64,000 nucleotides of DNA from Ischnura elegans (GCF_921293095.1 NC_060246.1:111146941-111210940); one strand, 5' to 3'. Shown: positions 33,026-45,074, counted from the stretch's first letter. Notes: generated from the sequence alone by a model not told the origin. A program made the numbers and translations.

Positions 33026-33031
33026 AATAAA
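33026..33031 (+). terminator. ASCC1 polyadenylation signal
   Basis: AATAAA exactly 100 bp after the ASCC1 stop codon, followed by a T-rich stretch. It is the first such hexamer downstream and fits a short 3' UTR. Confidence 0.6.
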
Positions 33032-33039
33032 TTTTTTTA

Positions 33040-33590
33040 TTGGTAACCATGTGAATGAATTCACTTAAGTTATTCTTTAAGTATCTTCAATATTGTTTTA
33101 CTGAGTTAATTATGTTTATCACTTGCATGAACGGATGAAGTTTGATGTAGCCATCTTGATGGCATTCTGCTTTCACCAGGCTTTCAGGATGAATGACAAC
33201 ATTGACCTCTCACAAAAAAGGAAATACGATGGAAGCTATCCCATAAGAAAATGGGTTCAATAATTAAAACACTTTTTGAGCATTGCTCAAAAAAAGAGAA
33301 GAAAGAGAGGTGTTACAATGGAGATGTTGCTAATTTTCTGATTACAAGCGTCAAATACTGAAAAAGTTTTCCTTCTGTACATCTAAGGAATGAATTTAAA
33401 AGGAAGTATCTGTAGCAATTTCTAAAGCGATACCAACTTCAAATCAAACTCACTCTGAGAATGCCTCTGAAAACTATCTTTGATCGAATGATTGGATTGC
33501 ATTCCCTGTAGGCATGGAATATCACATGAGGGCAAGATTGGAAAGTAACCTCCGAATTGCTATAAAAAATAAACCAGCACAGAGGGAAAA
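33040..33590. other. intergenic, nothing recognised
   Basis: AT-rich downstream flank of ASCC1 leading into a mariner fragment. No open frame of note. Confidence 0.4.
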
Positions 33591-33596
33591 AAATGA

Positions 33597-33960
33597 TTAT
33601 ATTAACCTATCAAAGGTACAACTCTCCTCTATTTTGACAACATAGTGTCTCCCATTATTCAAGTACTTATGGTACGGTTTTACCAATGTACCAATTCGTT
33701 CTGCATAAAAAGCGGCTACCTGTGATTTAAACCAATGTGTCACCTCATTTTTGAGTCTCTCATCATCAGCAAAATGCTGTCCCCCAAGCCACTTCTTCAT
33801 TGCAGTGAGCAGATGATAATTAGGAACCAAGTCCGTACTGTAGGGAGGATGTTGAAACACATCCCATTTCAATTTGCACCAAGCCTCTCCTGTTTTTACA
33901 GCACTGTGAGGGTGCACGTTGTCATGCAGAAGTACAACCCCAGAACCCAATAGGTGATGA
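33597..33960 (-). pseudogene. mariner transposase, C-terminal fragment
   Basis: The minus-strand frame reads VVLLHDNVHPHSA, then FQHPPYSTDLVPNYHLLTAMKKWLGGQHF and ends around YVVKIEESCTFDRLI. These are the second catalytic aspartate block (HDNARPH) and the HPPYSPDLAPSDYHLF block with the third aspartate of mariner DD34D transposases. Both aspartates are kept, but position 4 of the second block has changed (Asn for Ser/Cys-Asp). About 115 of ~345 residues remain; no TIR was seen on the upstream side, so it is a truncated copy unrelated to the 36.1 kb mariner. Confidence 0.85.
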
Positions 33961-34379
33961 CATTTGTTCTTGATATAGGGCTCCCACTAAACCGGGAATT
34001 TCATCTACCATGAAAAAACATGGAAATAGATGTGAATTTCGTCACAAACCTTAAAAATCTCTCTTACTTGATTGTAGAATTGTGACTGACAAATCAAAAG
34101 AAAAATTGATATTTTGATTGTGTTTTAAGGCCGAGTCATGGGCAGACACTGTCCACACATTTATCTGCACACATGTATTCGAAGCGCAATTGGTCCGTGT
34201 ACCATGGCGACACATCGACCTTAAACCTGTGGTTGGAAGACCGGTAGATTGTTCATTAACCCTGACAAAAATTCAGACACTTCTATACTTCCCTGCCACC
34301 CTGCTCTCTCCATATTCCCACTCACAACCTTTAGCCAGACCTGAATAGCCCGGTCAAATTAGCCCAAAAAATAGGGGTA

Positions 34380-34942
34380 CCCTTGCATAAATTGCCAACA
34401 AGCTGAAAATTTGCATGAACCTCAAGGATACCACTCTAATGAAATCCTGAAAAGTCCCCATTGATCCCGTTTGTGCAAAAAATTTTATTCAAGGTCAAAG
34501 CTCACAAAAATGAGTTTTTTGCATTTTTGTGAGTAATTTGCAATTGTTGTCAGATGGACAGGTGAGAGGTAGTAACCCATATGCGAGTTACGCGTCCAAT
34601 AATGTTCGGAGAGCGCAACAATATACCTAGTCATGCATATTACAAAGAATACAGCTCCAGCCTACATTCGAATGGCTTTTTCTCAGAAATGGTAAATCTT
34701 AGAGAAAAAAGTGAAATGACAATTTTGTAGATAATTTTCTGATCTACAATTTTGGTCTGAGCAATTTTTATCTAAAAACTAACCGTTTGGCCAAAAAATG
34801 CAAAAAACTCATTTTTGTGACCTTTGACCTTGAATAAAATTTTTTGCGCACACGGGATCGATGGGGACTTTTCAGGATTTCATTAGAGTGGTATCCTAGA
34901 TTTTCATGCAAATTTTCAGCTTGTTGGCAATTTATGCAAGGG
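34380..34942. mobile_element. foldback MITE with ~155 bp arms
   Basis: The left arm begins CCCTTGCATAAATTGCCAAC and the right arm ends with its perfect inverse. The arms stay nearly identical through AAGCTGAAAATTTGCATG, CCACTCTAATGAAATCCTGA and CTTGAATAAAATTTTTTGC, to about 34535 and back from about 34790. The middle is about 250 bp. No coding capacity; target duplication not evident. Confidence 0.88.
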
Positions 34943-34944
34943 TC

Positions 34945-36130
34945 AATGTTTATTTTGACTGGGCTAGAATGTTGCTAACGATAGGTAATGTCATGAGAGA
35001 TAGCATTTTCATTGCTGCATTTGCATTTCTGGCGTCTGTTCCGTTTGTTACATTTTTAGTTAATGTGCGGTCAATAATTGTTACGTGATCAATATTTTTG
35101 GCTAAAATGTGTAATCTAAAAACCATGAATTTGACCTCATTGAGACCATAAAAACTGTGACTTATATAATTTAGTTAGAAAGGGAGCCCTTGGATAGCTC
35201 TTTTAAATTCTTGAAATGTTTTGCCAAAGGCGAGATAATTAAGAATGCTGAGACACATTGATTTAAATCGTAGGGGGCTCACTTTTATGCAGAAGGAATT
35301 GGTTAATTGGTAAAACGATATAACTAGTGCTTGAATGATGAGGGAGACTCACCAGAAAAATAAGGAGAATGGTACCTATGATTTGTCAATAATTTTTGTT
35401 CCCTTTGTGCTAATTTGTTTTTTTTCAGCGATTTGGCAGTTACTTTCTGAAGGAATAATGTGTAGAATGGGGTGGAAAAAGATTTGTCTTTGTCGTTGGC
35501 TTTAGTTGTGAAAACATTCAGGTAATCACCTTAGTAAATCATGTCCAACTGTATTTTAAGGCAACGAGATTATTATTGGTGTTTCTCAATGTCAGGTTTA
35601 AATTTAAGGGTTTATACATACATATATATATGATGCTATCTGGTGTAACTTTATGGAATCTAAAATTCATATAGGAATTCCATTATACCACCTCCTCCTT
35701 CCCCCAACCAATCAGCCTGTAGACCCCTCCTTTTCCTCGTCCCTTAATATCCCTTGGTTTTGCTAGTTAAGGACAATATTGGCAAAAGTATGGTGTAAAA
35801 GTAACTGGGCTCAATTACAGTTGCATGGTAAAAAATTAAGCAGTTACGAGTAAAAATTACTGATTTTTAAAATTAATCAGTAAAATTACATTCACAATTG
35901 CAATTATTTCTTGTAAGATTGTCCACCCCAGAGACTGTGTGGCAACTGTCTGATAGTGCAATAAAAATGTGGAATAATGGAATCATAGAAATTGCTAAAT
36001 ATTTAACCATGCATATTTTTGCATATTTAACCATGAATATCTTAGAAATTGCTAAAGTTGAAATTTCAATTGCAAAACTTACAATTATAACTTTTGTAAT
36101 GACACAAGAGGTGTCATATATTGTACCCAT
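34945..36130. other. intergenic, nothing recognised
   Basis: AT-rich DNA; the overlapping frames at 35873-36155 on both strands mirror each other and are low-complexity. No gene called. Confidence 0.4.
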
Positions 36131-36134
36131 TATA

Positions 36135-37094
36135 CAGGGTTTGTCCGGAAAGTAATAGGACTGATTTTCTTCCGCCGTGACTGTACATTGGAGTCTGCGT
36201 GCACCGACTGGATTCGGTAGAGGGCGTTCCTAGCTAACGAACGAGCGGCTGGTCGTTTGTCTCCGAGCATCTAGAGAGTCAGGACAGACATTTTTGCGCA
36301 ACGTGTTTCTGTGAGTGGTGCAAGCCGAAAATGCAGCGTTCACTCGAGCAGAGGTACGCGATTAAATTCTGTGTGAAACTCGTTAAATCTGCAACGGAGA
36401 CGTTTGATATGACCAAGTAGGCTTACCCAGATGTTGCTTTAGCAAGAAGTGGTGTGTTTCGGTGGCACCATGCCTTTTTGGAGGGCCGGGAAGAGGTTGC
36501 TGATGAAGGTCGTGCTGGAGGACCTGCGACTTCGACTAACACCGGCAATGTGACTCATGTGCGCAAAGTTTTGAACTCAAACCGTCGACTAAGTATTCGT
36601 TTAATTGCCCAGATGTTAAATTTATCAAAACCTGTGGTTCATGACATTGTAACGGAGCATTTGAACATGCGCAAGGTGTGCGCGAAGATGGTCCCAAAAG
36701 TGCTCACTGACGACCAGAAATTGCGGCTCACACCGCTTTTCTTGTGAACAGCTACCTAACCAAGGCCGGCATCCCAACGCTTCCGCAGCCGCCTTACAGC
36801 CCAGATGCGACCCCCCCCCCCCCCCCCGGACTTTTTTTTCATTCCTTGCCTTAAATTGCCGATGAAAGACAAGCATTTTGAGACGACAGAGGGGATCCAA
36901 GCAGCATGCACCTCGGCTCTCAAGGCTATTCCGGATAATGACTTCCGTGACGCCTTCAATGCTTGTAAATCGCGCTGGCAGCGCTGCATCGATGCAGAAG
37001 GAGCCTATTTTGAAAGTTTTTAAAGAATTGTAATGATTGGCTCAATAAATTTTTTTAAATCGACTCAGTCCTATTACTTTCCGGACAAACCCTG
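36135..37094 (+). mobile_element. mariner element, internally deleted
   Basis: Perfect 30 bp terminal inverted repeats starting CAGGGTTTGTCCGGAAAGTA, flanked by TA on both sides (36133-36134, 37095-37096). The transposase frame starts at 36331 (MQRSLEQRYAIKFCVKLV), with a premature TAG at 36418-36420. It keeps the N-terminal helix-turn-helix half through SIRLIAQMLNLS and VLTDDQKLR. It then jumps at about 36735 to the C-terminal end (FLVNSYLTKAGIPTLPQ, PPYSPD) and runs to a stop at 37021. The missing middle would carry the first two catalytic aspartates. A C-run at about 36810 lies in the PPYSPDLAPPDFF block. The intact ends and 960 bp length suggest a young deleted copy that could only move with outside transposase. 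Confidence 0.95.
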
Positions 37095-37627
37095 TAGGTA
37101 GGCTACAACATGAAGGTGGCTGAACCTAAATAGGCAAATTATGGTACTCAGGGACCCAAAGTTATCTTTAGGCCTAGGTAAATCAGTAAAGTAATCATCG
37201 ATTATGAGCAAGTAACGATTCCTCTTTCAGCGTATGGAGTAAATTTCGGGTAAAAATTATGTTTTCCAATAAGTAATCAGTATAAGTAAAAATTACTGCA
37301 AAAGTAATTGTACAAGTAATCCGATTACTTTTCCTGGACGACTTACCTACACTGGTTAAGGAATATGTTCTGTAAATTTCTCACCTGATGATAACAACTG
37401 TTCGATAAATCCATGGCCGTGAAATCGATCATCCTGTGGAAATGCTCATGGTTTTTCTTAAGAGTTTATGTTCATACTAATTTTACAAACAATTAGTGTG
37501 ATAATAGTAATTGAACATGTATAAAACGGTGATATGGCTGGATTATCAAAAGTGACGGATTACTGGAAATGCTCATGAAAAAAATTAATCCACCTAAATG
37601 GATAGCTACTATTTTTTAAGGCATGTA

Positions 37628-37815
37628 TACCAATACCAAGGATGAAATTTTCCGTAAGAAATCATTTGGCTTACAATTTGGGCTATCTGGGATTTGAACC
37701 CAGATCTCATGGTTGGCAGTCAGGTATGCCACCACTTACACCACCAGCCTCAAGGGTTTAAATCCTGGCTAAGCCAGATGATTTTTTCACGGCAAATTTC
37801 ATCCTTGGTGTATGT
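37628..37815. mobile_element. inverted tRNA-derived SINE-like element
   Basis: On the minus strand 37755-37680 reads like a tRNA head: GGTGTAAGTGGTGGCA (A-box-like) and GGGTTCAAATCCC (perfect B box), ending AGATAGCCC. Flanking this, CCAAGGATGAAATTTTCCGT on the left and ACGGCAAATTTCATCCTTGG on the right form an inverted repeat. On the right a second B-box-like GGGTTTAAATCC lies in the opposite direction. It looks like two SINE copies head to head, or one foldback element that captured a tRNA. The acceptor stem pairs only partly, so it is not a working tRNA gene. Confidence 0.65.
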
Positions 37816-38091
37816 AACTTTGCACTGTGTGATTGATTGCTTACAAAGTTACTTGTTTCATGCAGTGCAGTGAATTTATTTATGAATTAAATGTTGCTAT
37901 TCTTACTCTTTCCTTATGAATCCCTCGGGTCAGAGTCGTAGCTGAACATGTTTCTTTTTTTAACTTAGTTACCTATTTTATGCCAATGTGGTGGATCGTG
38001 TAACCAAAACTTCAAACCTGCTTCTTCTCACTTCAAAACTACAGACTGCTAAACTATCCTGTTTTTTTTTTTGTTTCTCCTGGAAATTTTA

Positions 38092-38346
38092 CCAAGGTGC
38101 ATGATACTAGATATTAGGCCCTTGGGGTCCATCAAGGTTTGAAGTGCAAGGGAATATGGACTTCCATGAAGCCAATGCTCATGATTAACTTCATACTTTA
38201 GTTGAAATATTCTAAGTTTACCACCAAGAGCGGCTATAGCACTAGAAAGGGGTTTGCCTTTGGTAGTGAGGGCTTCATGGAAGCAACATTCCTCCTTGAA
38301 TAGCCATCCTTGATGGATCTCAAGGGCCTAATATCTAGCACCATTA
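38092..38346. mobile_element. foldback MITE
   Basis: The left arm has TAGATATTAGGCCCTTGGGG and TCCATCAAGG, then CTTCCATGAAGCC. The right arm returns GGCTTCATGGAAG, CCTTGATGGATCTCAAGGGC and CTAATATCTAGCACCATT. Arms are about 80 bp with a few mismatches and a central ~90 bp. Non-coding. Confidence 0.8.
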
Positions 38347-38666
38347 GCCTCGGCATGATTGTCATAGGAATCATGGAACCTGTAATTTTCCTAACTGCAT
38401 ATATTTATAATATGGAAAGGAAGTGATGGCAAAGAAAGGAATCTTCTGAATTTCAATCATTGAGTTAGTCATTGTTTCTGAATTTATCTGATACAGTTAT
38501 AATTCCCTTGTCCTAGGAATTTATAAAAAAATTATTATTTTATGAATTGTATTCATTTTGTGGCACAATTATACTCTACTTACAGAATAATGCATTTCAG
38601 GTTTTTCATAGGTCACTTTCATCGACTAAAAAATCATCCATAGGCTATGGTTTACAGTTTTTTGGT

Positions 38667-41600
38667 TTAAATAAAGGACAAAATTTCATTATTTCCCTTA
38701 ATTTCGTCACTACACTTTTCCTGAAGTCTCTTCAATTGAGCTGTTAGGTCAGCTATATGTTGCTCTTTTAACTTCAGTAGCCCTCTCACATGAACAACAT
38801 CAGCTTTTAAACTGTTTATCACCTCTTCTTTTTCGGTTATTTGTTGCTGACAATCTTGCAAAGCTTGGCTAATTTCTTCATAGGATGGAGCATTTTCATC
38901 TAAGATGAATCCAATGTTCATGTTTAAGATAGAATAAATATGATTGTTTTGTTTTTATCAGAGCAATTTCAGATGAAACTCATGTAATTAATAGTAGCCA
39001 TTTTCTGGTAATTGATTTTTAAAAATATCAGTGATAAATGAGATAATTTATGTATGTATTAGGGAGCATTCAGGTATGATGTTGGTAAATTTTTGTTTAT
39101 TTCATCCACTCCTCCTCCTATCAAGCAAAAACAAGCATTTCCTGAACCTGTTGCCTCTCCCCACTTTCTTACCTTAGATTGTTCAGGTTTTTATATTTGT
39201 AGTATACATAGAATACTAATTATTTTTAGTGTTTTAGGTGTTTCTTTAGCAATGTATTGTCAGTGCCTCAAAAAAACATGCTTCTATTGAAGTATTTTCG
39301 TAGTATTTATTAATAAATTATTTTTAGTATGTACAATGTGATGTACTATCTTGGCATTCTATATACTGCAGAATATGCTCCACTTGACCATTTCTTCTTT
39401 CTTTGCGTAAGAGTTAGGCACAAACGCTCACCTCCAAGTCTCCAAGCTTCGGAGGTGAGCGTTTGTGCTCCGGCTACTGCCAGCTGAGCTTATGCATATT
39501 GTTGGCCTCCTGGATGAGTGGGTTTGATCAGGTGGGCGATTGTTGAGTGGTTGTACAGTGGAGGTATCGAAATGAAATTGATATTTGGCAATCAAATCAA
39601 AATTTTGCAACCAGTTTAAGTTTGAAATTGTAAATTCAAGAAAAAATTAACCATACAACACTGGTGGCCCACACTGTAACATAGCAGTGGAATGGTCTAG
39701 TGGTATCATAGCATACCCACAAATTGTGACACGTCATAAATACCCAACGATTTGGTTCACATCCACAAAATAGGCTTAGATAGCTGTATAAGCATGAAAT
39801 AATTGCTTTACACAGGATAATCCTCCTGTTTAGTATGCTTTAACCCTTTCGAGACAGCGGAGTTTTCGTCTTAGCGTGACTGCTGTACTGAGCCCCAAGA
39901 GACTTCTTTTTTGTGGTACGGAGCATTTTTGGAGGACATTCGTTAAGAAGGGTCCCGCTGAATCTTTTTCGACCCCTCCCCGCTGGGACTTGGCATTATC
40001 TCGGACTCCGAGAGTAGTTGTGCTCCCTCCTTTCCGAGTTTACGACAATACCTGGGGCATTGGTTCGCGGACAAATTTTGTATTGCTTATATGTATTTAG
40101 CAAATGGATAATTTTTACTTGCACGTAAATTGCAGACTTTGAATTGAAGTCCTCATTTTTTTCTGAGCATTGTCAAATTTTAAAGGAAGTTCTAAGTTCT
40201 ATATTAACACATTTAATGCAGCAACAATTTCCATGTTGATGTTTATACATAACTTGAGATATAAGTTAATATTTATCTTAGAATTTCGTTTAAAAATTGT
40301 AAACGCTGCTCAAAAGACAAATAATTCTATTCATAGTTTATTTTTTATGAGAAATTAACAAATATTTATTTTGAAAACTGACTGGATAAAATATTGTACG
40401 ACGGCTGTCCCTTACTGCTAAGAGGGGTCTTTAAAGACGAGGGGTCCGGGTACCTGCTCTCGAATTCCGAGGGTAAATCCTAAACCCCGCAAGGTTGGGT
40501 CCCGAGACAAAGGCGACGTAAACCCATAAACCTGCGACCATCCTAAAAGGGGGAGAGCTAGAAAACGTATCTATATGGCTTTCGTTCTCCTGGCCAGGAA
40601 AATCTCACACGTAAATATTCGGCCGTCGTCTTCCGGGTCAGGAAACGTCCACACGTACCTATATATATACGTGTATAGTAGGGAAAAGGCTAAATATGTT
40701 ATTAATGAAATGAAACACTCAAAAACTTCATGAAATGCCAGAGAAAGTCCTAAATATTAAGTTAGGTTCACTGCAGCTGTTGCAGTATGCTATTGCTAGG
40801 CATCCATGGGTTAATATGACAAACTGGAAAAATTGAACACTTTTTGACTGTGAAAATAGAAATGTAATTTATTCCTGAAATTGTTGGAATGTGTCTCTAT
40901 ATTTTATATTTCAAATGCATATGTAGGCTTGTATCTGCATTTTGTGAGTGTTACTTTTCAATTAGTAGGTATGCAAAAACTGGAGAATCCTCTAATTTAG
41001 TATTCTTAGTTTACTCATTCTAATTGTTCATAGAGCAAGTTAGATATGTCTTCAGGAAGAGTGTCCTTTTGGTTTGTAGCATGTGCAGGTGATTGGTGTG
41101 GAATGTTTCCAATGCCCCTGGAGTTATGCAATCAACTATAACATTGTAATTTCTGGTGTCAGCAATAGTTTCATAGAGCATGGTATAGGGTGAAAATATC
41201 CTCCCAAAATACTTGGATAAGCTTTTTTCTTACTGCAGCTAATAATTTAGCACCTAAAACGAAGTGTCATCTATAGATAATGTGGTGGGATTCACCAAGT
41301 AAAAGGTCATTTATTAGGGAAAAAATAGTTATGTATGTATTTAGAAAATTTTCCACCGAGGGTTCTCTCTATTTACCAAGTATGTGTTAAGTAGGTATTA
41401 CACATCCACAATTATTCACTTTACGATCGACAGTTCTCCCCTAATATCTGTGCAAGGATTCACCTCTGCTGAAACCAAGGCTCTTTAATTGGGCAATGAA
41501 TCTTTTTGAAGAGGGTAAATGTCAAATGATCAAGCTGAGTAGTACTCATTTTACAAATTCAAGTATTGCTCTCTCGGACATTAGATAATTAGTGATGGAT

Positions 41601-44066
41601 TAATGGTTTATTATTGGAGATTTTTTAGGCAGCTCATTTGTGAAGAGAGGATGGCTTTTACCAATTGATTCATCAACCATTGACTCTTTATTTGATGAAC
41701 TTACCTCTTGAACTATCAAAACTTGTCACACTTTCACTTGACATATCAACAGCTTCCACTTTGTCCTTTATTTTCTGTAGCAACTCCTCTGCTGCTCCAG
41801 GAACGGCTGATGAAAGGTCTGAAATCATGTCATTACTGATAGGAATTTTCAGCCTCTTGAGAACCTTCAACAATAGATGTAAATAATTAAGACAATTTTT
41901 CCTTTAATTTGTGCTTATTTTCAGTTGTATGAGGAATAAAAAAAACTTGAGAAGAGTTGTAAGCAAGTATGTATAAAGACAGCTGTTACATTAAGATGGA
42001 ACAATTGAATCTTCATAACGAGACAATTATATCTGGCAAAGACAAACATCAGAAAGACGATCAGACAACCTATTCAGCAAATGAATACATCAAATGAATT
42101 CTGTAGAGATGGTGATGAAATTAAAAAAAAAAATTTGAATTTGAAAAGACAAGCTAATAGGATAAGTGAATGGAGAACTGCGGTAAATGAATTTTAAAAT
42201 TATTCGCTGTTAATGGTGATATGCTGTGCAGTGGTGCAGCGAGGGGGGGGGGTTTTGGGGGATAAAGCCCCCCAGAGCTCAGAGAAATTTTTAAGTTTAA
42301 TCCATTTTACTTTTTTTTCCATTTTACTTATTTGGATCAGTATTACTTATGGAATGCTCTTAGGATTAATAAAATATCCCTCAGAAAGCCATAATACCCG
42401 CAATTTTGAACTAATATTCTTTAAAAAAATTTGGAGGAGGGCCCCCACAACTCCTGCTTACCCTCGGGGGTATGCAATTCCCCCACACCCGTAAGTACTA
42501 GTTGCGCCTAAAATCCCCCCTTGCCTTAATTCTTAGCTGCACCCCTGATGCTGTGTGGTCTATGCACCCAGGTAAATATGCCCTCATAGCAAAAAAAAGT
42601 GAATTACTTATAGCTGGAATCCACTATGCAAAGTCCAGTGTGCAGGTCAAAATCCAGCATCCTTGCTAGAATTCAGCTCAGTGACAGTATTACTCTTTAC
42701 AACATCCCATTTGCATTTCAGCTCTTTGTCAAACAGTGTTTATGTGAAACTCCTGGCTGCAGCAAGCCAAAATCCCACAGGAATCGGATTTGTAAATTTC
42801 AGAATCCAGTGTTATTTTCCAGCTTGATCAATCTATTTTACTTCCTTTCTGAAATCCAGCCGGCGCAGTATGTAGGACAGGGTCTCCATCTACAATCAGC
42901 TCTTCGTAACATTGTAGTTCAGTGTCAGGAAAAATTGGCACAACTGGTGTCCACTAGGATTGAATTAGGGCAAGATTTAAGTAGGTAGTGCACCATTGAA
43001 AATTTGGGAAGGCCTGAAACTATGGTGGGTATGGAAATTAAAAAAAAAGATCGATAATTTAAAAAATTTCTAAATTTTTTTCATAAAGATTGATGAAGTA
43101 TGTCAATGCCTACTAAAATAGTAATTATTATACAGATAAAAATATTTGGGAAGGTGGGTGAGATCTGTGCTTTTGGGGATTATATTGCTAGGTTAGGGTG
43201 TAATCCTTTAGGAGGACCCAAACCTATCCAGAGAACCTTCTGGGCGTAAGATGCTACTATTCTCCTGATGTAATGTCATTGGAATAAAGACTCAATTTCA
43301 TCTTTCTTCAATAATAATATAGCTAAAATTGAAAGGAATTCATCTGAAAATAATCTTTGCGAGCGAGAGATACTATTGATTGAAATGTTTTTCACTTCCG
43401 GAAAAACTTGTACATCACTCCTGTTAAGCGAGTAGGGGCCATAAAAAATTGAGATCCCTTTCAAACTTAAAAGCGATCACTCTCCCGTACCTGAAAGTTA
43501 AGAATTGTGATATATTGGGCTCGCTTCCACGGAAATGTTTCGGATTTGCGTACTTTTCTATACATATTATTCCTCCGTAATTTCCTTTTTATCTTCGAAA
43601 AAATGAATTTTCTTTATCATTCCTTTCTTTGTATCAATATAACATAAATTTACAGGAACGCCTTTTTTCGCGGAAAAAAATAATTTGCGGTACCTCCCGC
43701 TTACAATTACTCCAAAAAGATGTAATATTTTTTACCTTCTTGTTTAAGGTCTCCCAGTTTTTTGCTTTCGCTGATTTTGAGTTGACAGCGGAGTAATTAT
43801 GTAAGTCCACTGATCGAGGATAGAAGTATTTCAAAATTTCGGCAATTAACACTGCAAAAGAACGAGATTTTATTTAACTTTTTCTCGCAATATGGGTCTT
43901 TTAGATTTCTGAGTGACAAAGGAAAGTTTTAGAAATCGGAAGTAATCAATAGATCTCAGCAATTTTAACCTGCGTCGGAAAAGTCTCGAGAAATATTTTT
44001 TTTACGACGGGTTAAGGGAATACTATCTACCCATGCGTAAAGATCTTCAATTGTACATTCATCCAT
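38667..44066 (-). CDS. SPEF1: SPEF1 (CLAMP), calponin-homology microtubule-associated protein
   Basis: Four exons in transcript order: 44066-43970, 43851-43736, 41864-41705 and 38899-38667. Phases agree and give 606 nt, 201 aa. Exons 1-3 encode the CH domain: LYAWVDSIPLTRRKKNISRD, then VLIAEILKYFYPRSVDLHNY, then VLKRLKIPIS. This matches vertebrate SPEF1 (LYLWVDNIPLSRPKRNLSRD, VLVAEVIKFYFPKMVEMHNY, VLKRLNFSV) almost block for block. The last exon is a coiled coil (residues ~137-195; LLKLKEQHIADLTAQLKRL), matching the SPEF1 C-terminal helix. SPEF1 binds and bundles microtubules in the central pair of motile axonemes and at cell cortices. The protein is about 35 residues shorter than human (236 aa), the loss being in the linker between CH and coil. 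Upstream, GTTGCTAGGAGC at 44189-44200 contains an RFX-like half-site, weak evidence only. Confidence 0.93.
39418..39468. repeat. 18 bp perfect hairpin in SPEF1 intron 3
   Basis: GCACAAACGCTCACCTCC at 39418-39435 and its exact reverse complement at 39451-39468, separated by a 15 bp loop. It could be the core of a small foldback element or an RNA hairpin. No flanking duplication seen. Confidence 0.85.
39841..40690. other. unresolved GC-richer block in SPEF1 intron 3
   Basis: Starts TTAACCCTTTCGAGACAG, resembling the TTAA plus CCC start of piggyBac-like ends, and contains two GC-richer islands (39860-40070 and 40390-40660) with GGTCCCG and CCGGGTCAGG motifs. A matching right end ...GGGTTAA was not secured (the nearest, near 40810, pairs for only seven bases). 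Probably a transposon remnant of unknown type. Confidence 0.3.
42229..42547. mobile_element. hAT-type MITE, CAGTGG family, copy a
   Basis: Begins CAGTGGTGCAGCGAGGGG and ends with the inverse of CAGGGGTGCAGCTAAG. Flanked by a perfect 8 bp duplication ATGCTGTG (42221-42228, 42548-42555). No coding capacity; in SPEF1 intron 2. Confidence 0.88.
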
Positions 44067-44299
44067 CACTTCAATCTTCTAAGAACACCGCATTATGTTG
44101 CCGAATGAGAATCAAATATTTTCCTTATAATCAAGCGAATATTTGTTACCGCTATCGATACTACTGTGTGATAAATACGGATAAACACGTTGCTAGGAGC
44201 TATAACTGCAATAGGTTTCGTCCAGTTTCATCCATTTTGACCGCTTTTTTATTTATATTCTTGAAACTGACTTAATCTATGAACTTAGCCACCGGCTGC

Positions 44300-45070
44300 G
44301 CTTGAATTAATATTTGCTCGTTTTGTGTTAGCAATAATTTATCGCGGCATGCATCTTTCCATTCCGAGCCGGTCCCTGATAATTATAGCGAAAGAATGGT
44401 TTGAGCCATCACCATGTCAGTTAAGCGGGTTAATATGATTGCAATATTGTGTTCGCATTAGCTAATAACAATGTTTCGGTCATATTAATTGATTTCGATG
44501 AATCCTCCTGAACTGCAACTTCTGAAACAGGTAGATGAGGGGTAGAGACGAAGATCCCCACATACCGAAAAAAACGAAAAAAAAAACAATTTCTCAGTAA
44601 CCTTTCGCATTGGTTCCTATACGTGGAACTTACCTCGGCGATCTAAGGCGAGATCGCGCGTTGCAGTTTATAAGCTGACTTTGCAATAACCGCTATCGCC
44701 ATGCGTGAAAACACTCCGGTGGATTATCTGCTAACAAAAATAATTAAAAATTCTTATTTGAGGAGGATAAGTTAGCGGGTTTTTGCGAAGAATTCCCGGG
44801 AGGCTGAAATATGTTGCGAGGGCATCCAAATGGCTTTGACTTGCTTTTATATTATTTGAATTAAGCGCGAACTGCGAGCTCCGCCGCGGCTCAAATCGCG
44901 CGCCGCCATGGCCACCTATGGCGACATGGCGCCGCCCCTACCCTAGCTTGATTGAGCCCGCGTTCCCTGATTTCGTCGGCGGATTGCGTAGTGGTAGGAA
45001 GCGATTAATGATAGTAATAATAATTTTAAAAACTTTGCCTCTGAGCGACAGTGCGTCTGATGTGTGTAGA
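44300..45070. other. SPEF1 upstream region
   Basis: Holds the presumptive SPEF1 promoter side and, at about 44870-44950, a GC-rich patch with repeated GCCGCC and CATGGC motifs. No gene recognised on either strand. Confidence 0.4.
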
Positions 45071-45074
45071 AAAG

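Noticed and set aside
37680-37755. Functional tRNA gene
   Set aside because: The B box is good but the acceptor stem pairs for only about four bases and no standard anticodon arm forms; called tRNA-derived repeat instead.
39841-40812. Possible piggyBac element (TTAACCC...GGGTTAA)
   Set aside because: Only seven terminal bases pair and the inner sequence does not; listed as unresolved instead.
42626-42988. 120-codon plus-strand frame antisense to SPEF1 intron 2
   Set aside because: Contains recurrent AATCCAG-like words suggesting degenerate repeat DNA; no protein motif.
44189-44200. RFX X-box in the SPEF1 promoter
   Set aside because: Only one half-site (GTTGCT) fits; the second half does not, so it is not listed as a regulatory feature.
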